NCBI RefSeq assembly: GCF_003254115.1 | Contig: NZ_QKZV01000003.1 | Location: 186,001 to 250,000, forward strand | From: Hydrotalea sandarakina | Lineage (GTDB): Bacteria; Bacteroidota; Bacteroidia; Chitinophagales; Chitinophagaceae | Length of the DNA stretch: 64,000 nt | Direction: 5' to 3' | Shown here: positions 28,911-37,531 of the stretch, piece after piece | Layout of the letters: every line of letters starts with the position of its first letter | Numbering within the stretch: the first letter of the stretch is position 1 | The notes under the pieces: generated by a model | Seen by the model: the letters and a program-made list of their open reading frames with translations, nothing else | Databases searched by the model: none | What the model was told of the DNA's origin: nothing | Translations under genes and position numbers: made by a program

Positions 28911-29753
28911 ATGAAAAAAATAGTATTTGCATCCATTGCATTATTAACCATGCAATTAGGATTTGCTCAAATTAAAGTTCCGGCTGCCAGCCCAACTGAA
29001 ACCATTACGCAGGACTTTGGCATGGGTAAACTTGAATTAACCTACTCCAGGCCTAACTTAAGAGGAAGATCTGTTTTTAAAGATAATAGTGAATTGGCAC
29101 CACTTGGAAAGGTTTGGCGTACCGGGGCTAATGCTTCCACTAAATTAAAAGTTACAGACCAAATTGACTTAGCAGGTAACCGACTTGATTCAGGTACATA
29201 TGCCATTTTCACTATACCGGGAAAAAAAGAATGGACCATCATTATTAATAAAGATTCAAAAAATTGGGGAACTGATTACAGTGCGAATGATGATTTATTT
29301 CGATTCAATGTTCCGGCCGAAACTACTAAAGAATCAATGGAAACTTTTACCATGCAATTCACCAACATTCAACCCGAAAGTTGTGAATTACATTTAATGT
29401 GGGGAAATGTTGATGTAAAAGTGCCCATTATTACGCACATTGTAAGTAGGTTAAATGCTCAATTTGAAAAAGCACTTTCGGCCGACAATGTAAATCCTAA
29501 CTTGTATTTTACTGCTGCAAATTTTTATTACGATATTGCCAAAGACTACAACAAAGCATTAACCAACGTAACCAAAGCAACTGATAATAATCCTAAAGCC
29601 TACTATATGTTTTTATTGAAAGCTAAAATTGAAAAAGCTTTAGGCGATAAAGCCAGTGCGAAAGCCGATGCTGAAAAATGCGTGCAATTGGCTACAGAAG
29701 CAAAAAATGATGATTATGTCCGCGGTGCTAATATGTTATTGAAATCATTATAA
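28911..29753 (+). CDS. Secreted DUF2911-domain protein with C-terminal TPR-like helices
   Basis: This 280-residue protein has a signal peptide (about 1-19, ending LGFAQ). DUF2911 follows: ELTYSRPNLRGRSVF, APLGKVWRTGANASTKL and GTYAIFTIPGKKEWTIIINKD. Residues about 190-280 are helical, with YYDIAKDYNKALTNVTKATDNNPKAYY resembling tetratricopeptide units. The family is widespread in Bacteroidota and of unknown function; periplasmic localisation is inferred. Confidence 0.85.
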   Translation: MKKIVFASIALLTMQLGFAQIKVPAASPTETITQDFGMGKLELTYSRPNLRGRSVFKDNSELAPLGKVWRTGANASTKLKVTDQIDLAGNRLDSGTYAIFTIPGKKEWTIIINKDSKNWGTDYSANDDLFRFNVPAETTKESMETFTMQFTNIQPESCELHLMWGNVDVKVPIITHIVSRLNAQFEKALSADNVNPNLYFTAANFYYDIAKDYNKALTNVTKATDNNPKAYYMFLLKAKIEKALGDKASAKADAEKCVQLATEAKNDDYVRGANMLLKSL

Positions 29754-29771
29754 CCATTTACTACCCCCAAC

Positions 29772-29812
29772 AAAAAACTGCCGCTCAAATATTTTGATGC
29801 GGCAGTTTTTTT
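29772..29812. terminator. Bidirectional terminator
   Basis: A 12-bp stem (29773-29784 with 29799-29810) extended by an inner TCAAA/TTTGA pairing has A/T runs on both sides, between convergent genes. Confidence 0.85.
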
Positions 29813-29829
29813 ATTAATAACGAATAAGA

Positions 29830-31089
29830 TTAATGCACTTCAGCCATATCAGGAATAGCATCTACCTTATATGCACCTGCATCTAATTTTGCTTTTGTTT
29901 CACTAAATGCATGCAATGTTTCTTGAATATCTGCATCAGTATGCACTGCAGTAGGAATTAATCGGTAAATAATATGTCCCTTCGGAATTACCGGATATAC
30001 TACAATTGAACAGAAAATATGATAGTTCTCACGCAAATCCATTACCATGGCTGTTGCTTCCTCAACGCCCCCCTTCATGTAAACAGGTGTTACTACTGAA
30101 TCGGTTTTACCAATATCAAAACCTCTTTCCTTAAGCCCTTTTTGTAATTGTAAAGCATTGTGCCACAATTTAGCTTTCATTTCGGGCATGTTTCTTAACA
30201 TTTCCAAACGCTTTAAATTACCAATTACAATAGGCATTGGTAAGCTTTTGGCAAATATTTGCGAACGAATATTGTAGCGTATATAATCAATAATTACTTT
30301 AGGACCTGCTATAAAAGCACCAATAGAGGCCATTGATTTAGCAAATGTGGAAAAATAAAGATCAATTTCATCTTGGCATCCTTGCTCTTCACCGGCACCT
30401 GCCCCGGTTTTACCCAAAGTGCCAAAGCCATGCGCATCATCAACCAATAACCTAAATTCAAATTGCTTTTTTAAAGCAGTAATTTCTTTTAGTTTTCCCT
30501 GATCGCCGGCCATTCCAAAAACACCCTCTGTAATAACTAAAATACCGCCGGCTTTTTGTTTATCAATTAAAGCAGTAGCTCTCTCCAATTGCTTTACTAA
30601 ATCTTCCATATCATTGTGCTTGTACACATAACGATGCCCTGTATGTAAACGAAGACCATCAATAATACAAGCATGGCTTTCAGCATCATAAACAATTACA
30701 TCATGTCTGCTGCAAAGCACATCAATGGCACTCATTATTCCCTGATAACCATAATTCAATAAAATAGCATCTTCTTTATGCTCAAAGGCAGCCAACTCTT
30801 TTTCCAATTGTTCATGATAGTTACTGTTACCACTCATCATTCTGGCACCCATGGGAGCAGCTAAACCAAATTCTTTAGCAGCTTCTGCATCCGTTTTTCT
30901 AATTTCCGGATGATTGGCTAAACCCAAATAGTTATTTAAACTCCACACTATCATTTCTTTACCGCGAAATTTCATGCGACTTCCAATCTCACCCTCTAAT
31001 TTCGGAAAGGCAAAATAACCATGCGCTCTCTCCCGGTGTTGCCCAATGGGGCCGTAATGCTTTACTAATCTTTCAAAAATGTCTGCCAT
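29830..31089 (-). CDS. Alpha-oxoamine synthase family PLP enzyme (KBL/AONS/SPT-like)
   Basis: This 419-residue fold-type I PLP enzyme condenses an acyl-CoA with an amino acid. Family motifs are WSLNNYLGLANHPE, GARMMSGNSNYHEQLE, VDDAHGFGTLGKTGAG and the PLP lysine in STFAKSMASIGAF. Its N-terminus (FERLVKHYGPIGQHRERAHGYF) differs from serine palmitoyltransferases I know and from glycine C-acetyltransferase. It lacks biotin pathway neighbours, although bioB is 30 kb away. Sphingolipid, capnine-like sulfonolipid or threonine catabolism are all possible. Confidence 0.8.
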   Translation of the reverse strand: MADIFERLVKHYGPIGQHRERAHGYFAFPKLEGEIGSRMKFRGKEMIVWSLNNYLGLANHPEIRKTDAEAAKEFGLAAPMGARMMSGNSNYHEQLEKELAAFEHKEDAILLNYGYQGIMSAIDVLCSRHDVIVYDAESHACIIDGLRLHTGHRYVYKHNDMEDLVKQLERATALIDKQKAGGILVITEGVFGMAGDQGKLKEITALKKQFEFRLLVDDAHGFGTLGKTGAGAGEEQGCQDEIDLYFSTFAKSMASIGAFIAGPKVIIDYIRYNIRSQIFAKSLPMPIVIGNLKRLEMLRNMPEMKAKLWHNALQLQKGLKERGFDIGKTDSVVTPVYMKGGVEEATAMVMDLRENYHIFCSIVVYPVIPKGHIIYRLIPTAVHTDADIQETLHAFSETKAKLDAGAYKVDAIPDMAEVH

Positions 31090-31319
31090 GCCACAATTAA
31101 GTTTTTTAAATAAAAAAATTACTTACATATTGAAAAACCTGTCCATCGTTAAAATGGCTTGGTTAATAGCGATATGTTAGTCAGGTTGCAAAATTAGTAA
31201 ATTGCTAAAATGATGGCCCAAAAAAGATTTTTGAATGTAAAATGGGAAGTTTAAACAATAAATTAATCAACCCAACAAGCTTATGGTGCTTATCTTTAAC
31301 CCTTTAAACGGAAATTATT

Positions 31320-32993
31320 ATGAATAGAAAAAAAATGTTAATGTCGCTTGCAATGGTCATTTTAGCCATTTCAGGTGCAGTTGCGCAAAATAAGCCAAAT
31401 AACAACGCTTCAGATGCAACGATTGCCAGACCCAAATTAGTGGTTGGAATTATTGTAGATCAAATGAGATGGGATTATTTGTATAGATTTTATAATGTTT
31501 ATGAGCCTAACGGTGGATTTAAAAGACTATTAAATCAGGGTTTTTCATGCGATAATACTTTAATGCCTTATTTACCCACAGTAACAGCAGTTGGTCATAC
31601 CTGTGTGTATACCGGTAGTGTACCTACCATTGCCGGCATAACCGGCAATAACTGGTATGATAACAATACCCATAAAACCGTTTATTGTACCGATGATGCC
31701 AGTGTAAGCACTGTAGGAAGCACTACCAAAGCAGCCGGAGAAATGAGCCCTCGTAACCTTTGGGTAACTACTATTACTGATGAGTTACGACTTGCCACCA
31801 ATTTTAAAAGCAAAACAATTGGCCTATCCATCAAAGATCGTGGTGCCATTTTACCCGCAGGCCATGCAGCCAATGCGGCTTACTGGTATGACTATCAAAC
31901 CGGTAATTTCATTTCAAGCACTTATTATATGAACCAATTACCGGAATGGTTAACGGCTTTTAATAATAAAAAATGGGTAGATACTTATTATGAAAAGAAT
32001 TGGTCTCCTTTATTACCCAAAGCCACTTATGAGGCACTTTGCGATGCAGATGTGAATGATTATGAAAGCCAACCTTTTGGAAAAGACCAAAAAGGTTTTC
32101 CTTACAACTTAGAGAAATTTAAAGGGAAAGATTACAGCAAAATTGCCAGCACTCCCTATGCGAATGAATTGTTAGAAAACTTAGCTGAAACCACCATTGC
32201 CAATGAGCAATTAGGCAAAGGGAATGCCACCGATTTCTTAGCGGTTAGTTTTTCAAGTACAGATTATATCGGGCACGCATTTGGTCCAAATAGTTGGGAA
32301 GTGTTAGATGTTTATGCCCGTTTAGACAGAACATTGGGGAAATTCTTTGATTATTTGGATAAAACAATAGGCAAAAATCAGTACACCGTATTTTTAACTG
32401 CCGACCATGCAGGCGCACAAATTCCGGAATTCTTGGCTAAACACAATATACCGGGTGGCAGAGCCGATGATCCGGATATTAAACGTTCTTTAAACCAATA
32501 TTTGGCAGAACAATTTCATCAGCCCAATTTAATTAATGCCGTTTGGGAATTTGATGTGTATTTAAACCACAACTTAATTGATTCATTACAATTAAACCAA
32601 GCTGCCATTGAAAAAAGCATTGCTCAATACTTACAAAAAGATGACAGGGTTTTAACTGTAGTAAACAAAGCGAAAGCTGCTACTGCTTCATTACCCGTAA
32701 ATATTAGAGAAATGATTGTAAATGGATATACACCAAAACGCAGCGGTGATTTACAAATCATCATGAAATCAGGTGTTATGGATGCAGGTAAAACAGGAAT
32801 GAGTCATGGCGTTGCTTATACCTATGATACACACATTCCTTTGTTGTTTTATGGTTGGGGTATTCAAAAAGGGCACTTAAACAGAACAACTTACATGACA
32901 GATATTTCAGCAACCATTGCTGCTTTATTAAAAATACAAATGCCTAGTGGATGTATTGGCCAACCAATAACTGAAGCGTACAGAAATAACTAA
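31320..32993 (+). CDS. pafA: Periplasmic alkaline phosphatase, PafA type
   Basis: This 557-residue protein has a signal peptide (about 1-22, ending GAVAQ). The nucleophile is T89 in PTVTAVGHT. Metal ligands D47, D315, H319, D362, H363 and H496 are all visible. N111 (GNNWYD) and the K172/R174 pair in LSIKDRGAILPAGH match the phosphate-binding residues of the phosphate-insensitive PafA enzyme of Elizabethkingia. It should release phosphate from periplasmic monoesters even when phosphate is plentiful. A terminator follows. Confidence 0.92.
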   Translation: MNRKKMLMSLAMVILAISGAVAQNKPNNNASDATIARPKLVVGIIVDQMRWDYLYRFYNVYEPNGGFKRLLNQGFSCDNTLMPYLPTVTAVGHTCVYTGSVPTIAGITGNNWYDNNTHKTVYCTDDASVSTVGSTTKAAGEMSPRNLWVTTITDELRLATNFKSKTIGLSIKDRGAILPAGHAANAAYWYDYQTGNFISSTYYMNQLPEWLTAFNNKKWVDTYYEKNWSPLLPKATYEALCDADVNDYESQPFGKDQKGFPYNLEKFKGKDYSKIASTPYANELLENLAETTIANEQLGKGNATDFLAVSFSSTDYIGHAFGPNSWEVLDVYARLDRTLGKFFDYLDKTIGKNQYTVFLTADHAGAQIPEFLAKHNIPGGRADDPDIKRSLNQYLAEQFHQPNLINAVWEFDVYLNHNLIDSLQLNQAAIEKSIAQYLQKDDRVLTVVNKAKAATASLPVNIREMIVNGYTPKRSGDLQIIMKSGVMDAGKTGMSHGVAYTYDTHIPLLFYGWGIQKGHLNRTTYMTDISATIAALLKIQMPSGCIGQPITEAYRNN

Positions 32994-33014
32994 AAGCAAG
33001 TCAATACATAAAAG

Positions 33015-33048
33015 AAAAGCAGTGCTTATAATTGGGCACTGCTTTTTT
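33015..33048. terminator. Terminator between pafA and icd
   Basis: An 11-bp perfect stem (33015-33025 with 33036-33046) has T runs on the plus strand. It lies between convergent genes and may serve both. Confidence 0.82.
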
Positions 33049-33070
33049 GTTGAAATGGTTTAAGAAAAAT

Positions 33071-34303
33071 TTATTGAGCAAGTTTGGCTTGCAAATTAGT
33101 ATTTAAAGTTTCTAAAAACTCTTCAGTATACAAATAATGTTCGCCATGTTTTACTTTATTGCCATAAATACAAACGGCCAAGTCTTTGGTCATTTTTCCG
33201 CTTTCTACGGTTTCAATACAAACCGCTTCTAAAGCGTGACAAAAATGAATAAGTGCTTCATTGTTATCTAATTTGCCTCTAAATTCCAAACCACGAGTCC
33301 ATGCAAAAATGGAAGCAATGGGGTTGGTTGAAGTAGGATTACCTTTTTGGTATTCACGATAATGGCGTGTTACAGTACCATGTGCAGCTTCAGCTTCCAT
33401 AACTTTTCCGTCAGGTGTAATTAATGTTGATGTCATTAAACCTAATGAACCAAAGCCTTGTGCAACGGTATCGCTTTGTACATCACCATCATAGTTTTTA
33501 CAAGCCCAAACAAAATTACCATTCCATTTTAAAGCTGAGGCAACCATATCATCAATTAAGCGATGTTCATAAGTAATGCCTGCTGCTTCGAATTTGGCTT
33601 TAAATTCATTTTGATAAATTTCCTCGAAAATATCTTTAAAGCGACCATCGTATTTTTTTAAGATGGTATTTTTGGTTGATAAGTACAATGGCCATTTTTT
33701 ATTCAAAGCTTGATTAAAGCAAGCATGAGCAAACCCACGAATACTTTCATCGGTATTGTACATAGCCAATGCTACACCGTCACCTTTAAAATTATACACC
33801 TCAAATTCTTGAATATTACCATCTTCACCCTCAAACTTTATGGTAAGTTTACCTTTACCTTTTGTAACAAAATCGGTTGCACGATATTGATCGCCGAATG
33901 CATGACGACCAATGCAAATAGGTGCTGTCCAGTTAGGAACTAAACGAGGTACGTTTTGACAAACAATTGGTTCACGAAAAACAGTACCATCTAAAATATT
34001 TCGGATTGTGCCATTGGGGCTTTTCCACATTTGTTTCAGGTTAAACTCTTTTACTCTTGCTTCATCGGGCGTAATAGTAGCACACTTAATACCAACACCT
34101 ACTTTTTTTATGGCATTGGCGGCATCTATGGTAACTTGGTCGTTAGTGGCATCGCGGTGCTCAATACCTAAATCAAAGTATTGAATATCTACATCTATAT
34201 AAGGTAATATCAACTTATCTTTAATGTATTTCCAAATAATGCGGGTCATTTCATCACCATCCAGTTCCACAACGGGATTAGCTACTTTAATTTTTTCTTT
34301 CAT
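33071..34303 (-). CDS. icd: NADP-dependent isocitrate dehydrogenase, eukaryotic-type homodimer
   Basis: This 410-residue enzyme converts isocitrate to 2-oxoglutarate in the TCA cycle. It matches the eukaryotic IDH1/IDH2 subfamily, not the E. coli type: [84 protein letters not shown] and [30 protein letters not shown]. This subfamily is common in Bacteroidota. It is transcribed alone. Confidence 0.95.
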   Translation of the reverse strand: MKEKIKVANPVVELDGDEMTRIIWKYIKDKLILPYIDVDIQYFDLGIEHRDATNDQVTIDAANAIKKVGVGIKCATITPDEARVKEFNLKQMWKSPNGTIRNILDGTVFREPIVCQNVPRLVPNWTAPICIGRHAFGDQYRATDFVTKGKGKLTIKFEGEDGNIQEFEVYNFKGDGVALAMYNTDESIRGFAHACFNQALNKKWPLYLSTKNTILKKYDGRFKDIFEEIYQNEFKAKFEAAGITYEHRLIDDMVASALKWNGNFVWACKNYDGDVQSDTVAQGFGSLGLMTSTLITPDGKVMEAEAAHGTVTRHYREYQKGNPTSTNPIASIFAWTRGLEFRGKLDNNEALIHFCHALEAVCIETVESGKMTKDLAVCIYGNKVKHGEHYLYTEEFLETLNTNLQAKLAQ

Positions 34304-34399
34304 ATAACAATTGATTTATTTAAGGGATACAAAAGTAGGGTTTTTGGCATTTTATTGAACTTTAGTATTTACAACTTCTACCCTATTTATTTCATGCCA

Positions 34400-36292
34400 C
34401 TAAATGTTCACTACTAACACCGGAATTTTAACGCGATGCCTTACAGTTTCAATGGTTTCACCAAATAAATAATCTTTAATGCCCCTGTGTTGATGGGCGC
34501 CCATTACCAATAAATCAGCTTCGTATTCTTCTACAATTTTCACAATAGCTCGCTTTCGGTGATTAAAACCTAATACAGTAATAGCACTATGCCCCATTTG
34601 TGTTAATTGTTCAGCATATTTGTTTAATCGCTCTTGGTCGCGTCGTGTTTCATCATCATCACTCATTTTTCCGGAAAAAATTGAGGACACACTTTCTACT
34701 ATGTGAATAAGAATATACTCGGTATTTTCATTGCCTTGTGCCAATGCATAAGAAATGAGTTTTTCATCTTTATTGGAAAAACCAAGAGCTATGGCAATTC
34801 TTTTATTTTCTTTCACAGGTAAGGTTTGAAGTTGCGGAATTTCGCCATGCATTTTAAATATTTTGTGCATTCGATGCCGCACTACTAAAGGTAAAAAAGT
34901 GGTGGTTAAAAATAGCCAGGTGAAAAAAACAGCTGCAATGGCAACAACAATTTTCCAACCTAAATTTCCGGGTTCGGCATATAACTCAGCGGCCTGCTCT
35001 ACCACCATTTTTACATTCAAATAAATTAGAATAAGGGCAACAAGCCATGAAACAAGCTTTAGGGGTAACCCAATGGCAAATTTTCCCATGGTAGCCTTAT
35101 CGCTTACAAAATGAATAAGTGGCACCATGGCAAAACCAAGTTGTACACTTAATACTACCTGACTTAAAATTAACAATGCGTCTATTCTGTCATCACCATA
35201 AACCAAAATAGTAAACACAGCAGGGATAATGGCTAGTAAACGAGTAATAAGTCTACGCAACCAAGGGTCTATACGAATATTAATATAGCCCTCCATTACA
35301 ATTTGCCCTGCGTAAGTACCTGTAATAGTTGAGCTTTGCCCTGCAGCAATTAAAGCAATAGCAAATAAAAGCGGTGCTAATTTTGTACCCAATAAAGGTT
35401 CCAGTAATCTATGGGCATCTTCAATTTTAGCCACATCTGTATTTCCCGTAGTAAAGAAAACAGAAGCAGCTAAAACTAAAATGGCTGTGTTTACAAAAAA
35501 AGCTGCATTCAATGCCACAGCGCTATCAATATTATTGTATTTTATAGCACGTTTTAGCCCTTCTTCATCGGTACTTATTTTGCGCGTTTGTACCAAAGCA
35601 GAGTGTAAGTATAAGTTATGTGGCATAACGGTAGCCCCAATAATTCCTACGGCAATATAAAGTGCACCACTACTTAAATGATGTGGAACAAACCCCCTAA
35701 CAACATCACTTAAAACAGGTTTTGCCAAAAGTATTTCCACCAAAAAAGAACCACCGATAATTAATACCAATGCAATAATAAAAGCCTCTAACTTTCTAAT
35801 ACCAAAATTCTGTAATAAAAGCAAAATTAAAGTGTCGAATACCGTAATACATACTCCCCAAATTAAAGGCAAGCCGGTAAGTAAATTAATACCCAAAGCC
35901 ATTCCTAAAACTTCTGCCAAATCACAAGCAGCAATGGCAATTTCCGCCAAAACATACAAACTAAAATTAATAAATTTGGGATATACTTCGCGGTTAGCTT
36001 GCGCTAAATCTTTTCTTCTTACAATACCTAACCGTGCACTTAAACTTTGCAATAATAAAGCCATTAAATTACTCATTAGCAATACCCAAATAAGTGTATA
36101 GCCAAATTGTGCACCACCTTGTAAGTCGGTAGCCCAGTTTCCGGGATCCATATATCCAACACTAACCAAGTAAGCCGGGCCAATATATGCTAAAATTCTG
36201 CGCCATCCCTTTTTAGGTTGCTTTGTAGTATCTACACTTTCATGAACCTCGCTTAAAGATGCCTCGCTACTGTGTTGTATTATTTTATTCAT
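34400..36292 (-). CDS. Nramp-family Mn/Fe transporter fused to a universal stress protein domain
   Basis: From the ATG at 36292 (MNKIIQHSSEASLSEVHESVD) the product is 630 residues. The Nramp part (about 30-460) has eleven or so helices, with the metal motif YMDPGNWATD in helix 1 and MPHNLYLHSALVQTR in helix 6. A C-terminal UspA domain (about 490-630) shows KRIAIALGFSNKDEKLISYAL, LLVMGAHQHRGIKDYLFGE and IPVLVVNI. It imports Mn2+ or Fe2+ with protons. The cytoplasmic Usp domain may sense nucleotides. Ten extra N-terminal residues in the frame are unlikely. Confidence 0.92.
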   Translation of the reverse strand: MNKIIQHSSEASLSEVHESVDTTKQPKKGWRRILAYIGPAYLVSVGYMDPGNWATDLQGGAQFGYTLIWVLLMSNLMALLLQSLSARLGIVRRKDLAQANREVYPKFINFSLYVLAEIAIAACDLAEVLGMALGINLLTGLPLIWGVCITVFDTLILLLLQNFGIRKLEAFIIALVLIIGGSFLVEILLAKPVLSDVVRGFVPHHLSSGALYIAVGIIGATVMPHNLYLHSALVQTRKISTDEEGLKRAIKYNNIDSAVALNAAFFVNTAILVLAASVFFTTGNTDVAKIEDAHRLLEPLLGTKLAPLLFAIALIAAGQSSTITGTYAGQIVMEGYINIRIDPWLRRLITRLLAIIPAVFTILVYGDDRIDALLILSQVVLSVQLGFAMVPLIHFVSDKATMGKFAIGLPLKLVSWLVALILIYLNVKMVVEQAAELYAEPGNLGWKIVVAIAAVFFTWLFLTTTFLPLVVRHRMHKIFKMHGEIPQLQTLPVKENKRIAIALGFSNKDEKLISYALAQGNENTEYILIHIVESVSSIFSGKMSDDDETRRDQERLNKYAEQLTQMGHSAITVLGFNHRKRAIVKIVEEYEADLLVMGAHQHRGIKDYLFGETIETVRHRVKIPVLVVNI

Positions 36293-36344
36293 AAATATTC
36301 CACACAAATTTAACTGTTTCAATATGGCAAAACAATTAAACTTA

Positions 36345-36360
36345 AATGATAATTGTTATT
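36345..36360. promoter_or_regulatory. Imperfect dyad between the Nramp gene and a lipoprotein gene
   Basis: The 16-mer AATGATAATTGTTATT matches its reverse complement at 12 of 16 positions and resembles Fur/MntR-type operators in general form. Its place between divergent starts of a metal transporter and a lipoprotein makes it a candidate metal-responsive site. AT-richness makes chance likely. Confidence 0.25.
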
Positions 36361-36382
36361 TTTAAACTTCGAAATTAACAAC

Positions 36383-37333
36383 ATGAAAAAACTGCAACAA
36401 TTATTGGGAATTACATTTGTTATTTTTTTTATTTGTTGTCAGCAACAAAAAAAAGATTTCAGTGGTTCAAAACCCATTAATAGCAATGATTTTTTTGCGG
36501 CATTTCCTCCTATTAATTTACCCGTAACAATTGCTGATACTAATATTAATTCATTTTCCGACACAACCTCTATTGGCTTAAAAGCAATGGAACAATTTAT
36601 TCCGGACAGTTCAGTAATTCCCTACAGCTTCAATAAAAAAGCTGTTGTACATCCGGTTGGAAGTATTCAAAAGGCAAAAGAAAAATACTTATTAGCCAAT
36701 TTCACCATAAAAAATAATACCCATTTGGTTGTATATGTGTTTAATGAAAAGAATCAATTCATGGCAGCGAAAGAATTGGTAACCATGAAAAATAATGATG
36801 GATATTTTCATAATGTTTACATTAATAAAGAACCCACTTTTTTAATTAGCCGAGAAAAATACAGCTCTGACAAAAAACTATTGTACACCCGAAATGGCTG
36901 GGTTTACAATAACGGTAACACATTTATGATAGCCATGAGTGATGGGAATGAGAATACAGTAAAAAACAATACCATTATTAATCCTATAGACACATTACCA
37001 CAAAAAAATAAATTGAGTGGTAACTACGTAAAGAATAGTAAAAATTTTATTGCCATTCGAGATGGCAAAACACCTAAACTTTACCATTTTTTCATACACT
37101 TTGAAAACAGTGACAATTGCACAGGTGAATTAAAAGGCACATTAAAAATGATTAATGAAGAAAAAGGGGTTTACAAAGAAATAGGTGAACCTTGCGGCAT
37201 TGAATTTATTTTCAAAAACAATGAAGTTACATTTAAAGAAAATGGTAAATGCGGCAATAAAAGAGGTATTCAATGCTATTTTGATGACACTTATCCCTTA
37301 CAAAAAAAACATAAAGCAGCAAAAAAGAAATAA
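36383..37333 (+). CDS. Predicted lipoprotein of unknown function
   Basis: From the ATG at 36383 (MKKLQQLLGITFVIFFICC) the product is 316 residues, with a lipoprotein signal ending in a Cys pair near residue 18-19. The mature part is rich in Asn, Lys and beta strands and has no motif I recognise. Residues about 215-300 (KLSGNYVKNSK..., DNCTGELKGTLKM..., GEPCGIEFIFKNNEVTFKENGKCGN) look like a small beta domain with several cysteines. The tail is very basic (KKHKAAKKK). It is divergent from the Nramp gene. Confidence 0.65.
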   Translation: MKKLQQLLGITFVIFFICCQQQKKDFSGSKPINSNDFFAAFPPINLPVTIADTNINSFSDTTSIGLKAMEQFIPDSSVIPYSFNKKAVVHPVGSIQKAKEKYLLANFTIKNNTHLVVYVFNEKNQFMAAKELVTMKNNDGYFHNVYINKEPTFLISREKYSSDKKLLYTRNGWVYNNGNTFMIAMSDGNENTVKNNTIINPIDTLPQKNKLSGNYVKNSKNFIAIRDGKTPKLYHFFIHFENSDNCTGELKGTLKMINEEKGVYKEIGEPCGIEFIFKNNEVTFKENGKCGNKRGIQCYFDDTYPLQKKHKAAKKK

Positions 37334-37531
37334 CGCTACTATTCTATAACTTTTATAGAATAAACACTACAAACGTTTGCAGTTCATAATTTTTACAATT
37401 TTATACCGCAACTTTCAAACAATTAACATAGCTTCAACTTTCATAACAAAACAATGTGTAAAAAATACATTTTAAATAAAACAGTTAAATTGCATTCCCA
37501 ATTCAAATAACCAACCAAGAAAAAACAACGT

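Noticed and set aside
29830-31089. Naming this gene serine palmitoyltransferase
   Set aside because: The family fits, but its N-terminal sequence does not match the bacterial SPT pattern, so the substrate was left open.
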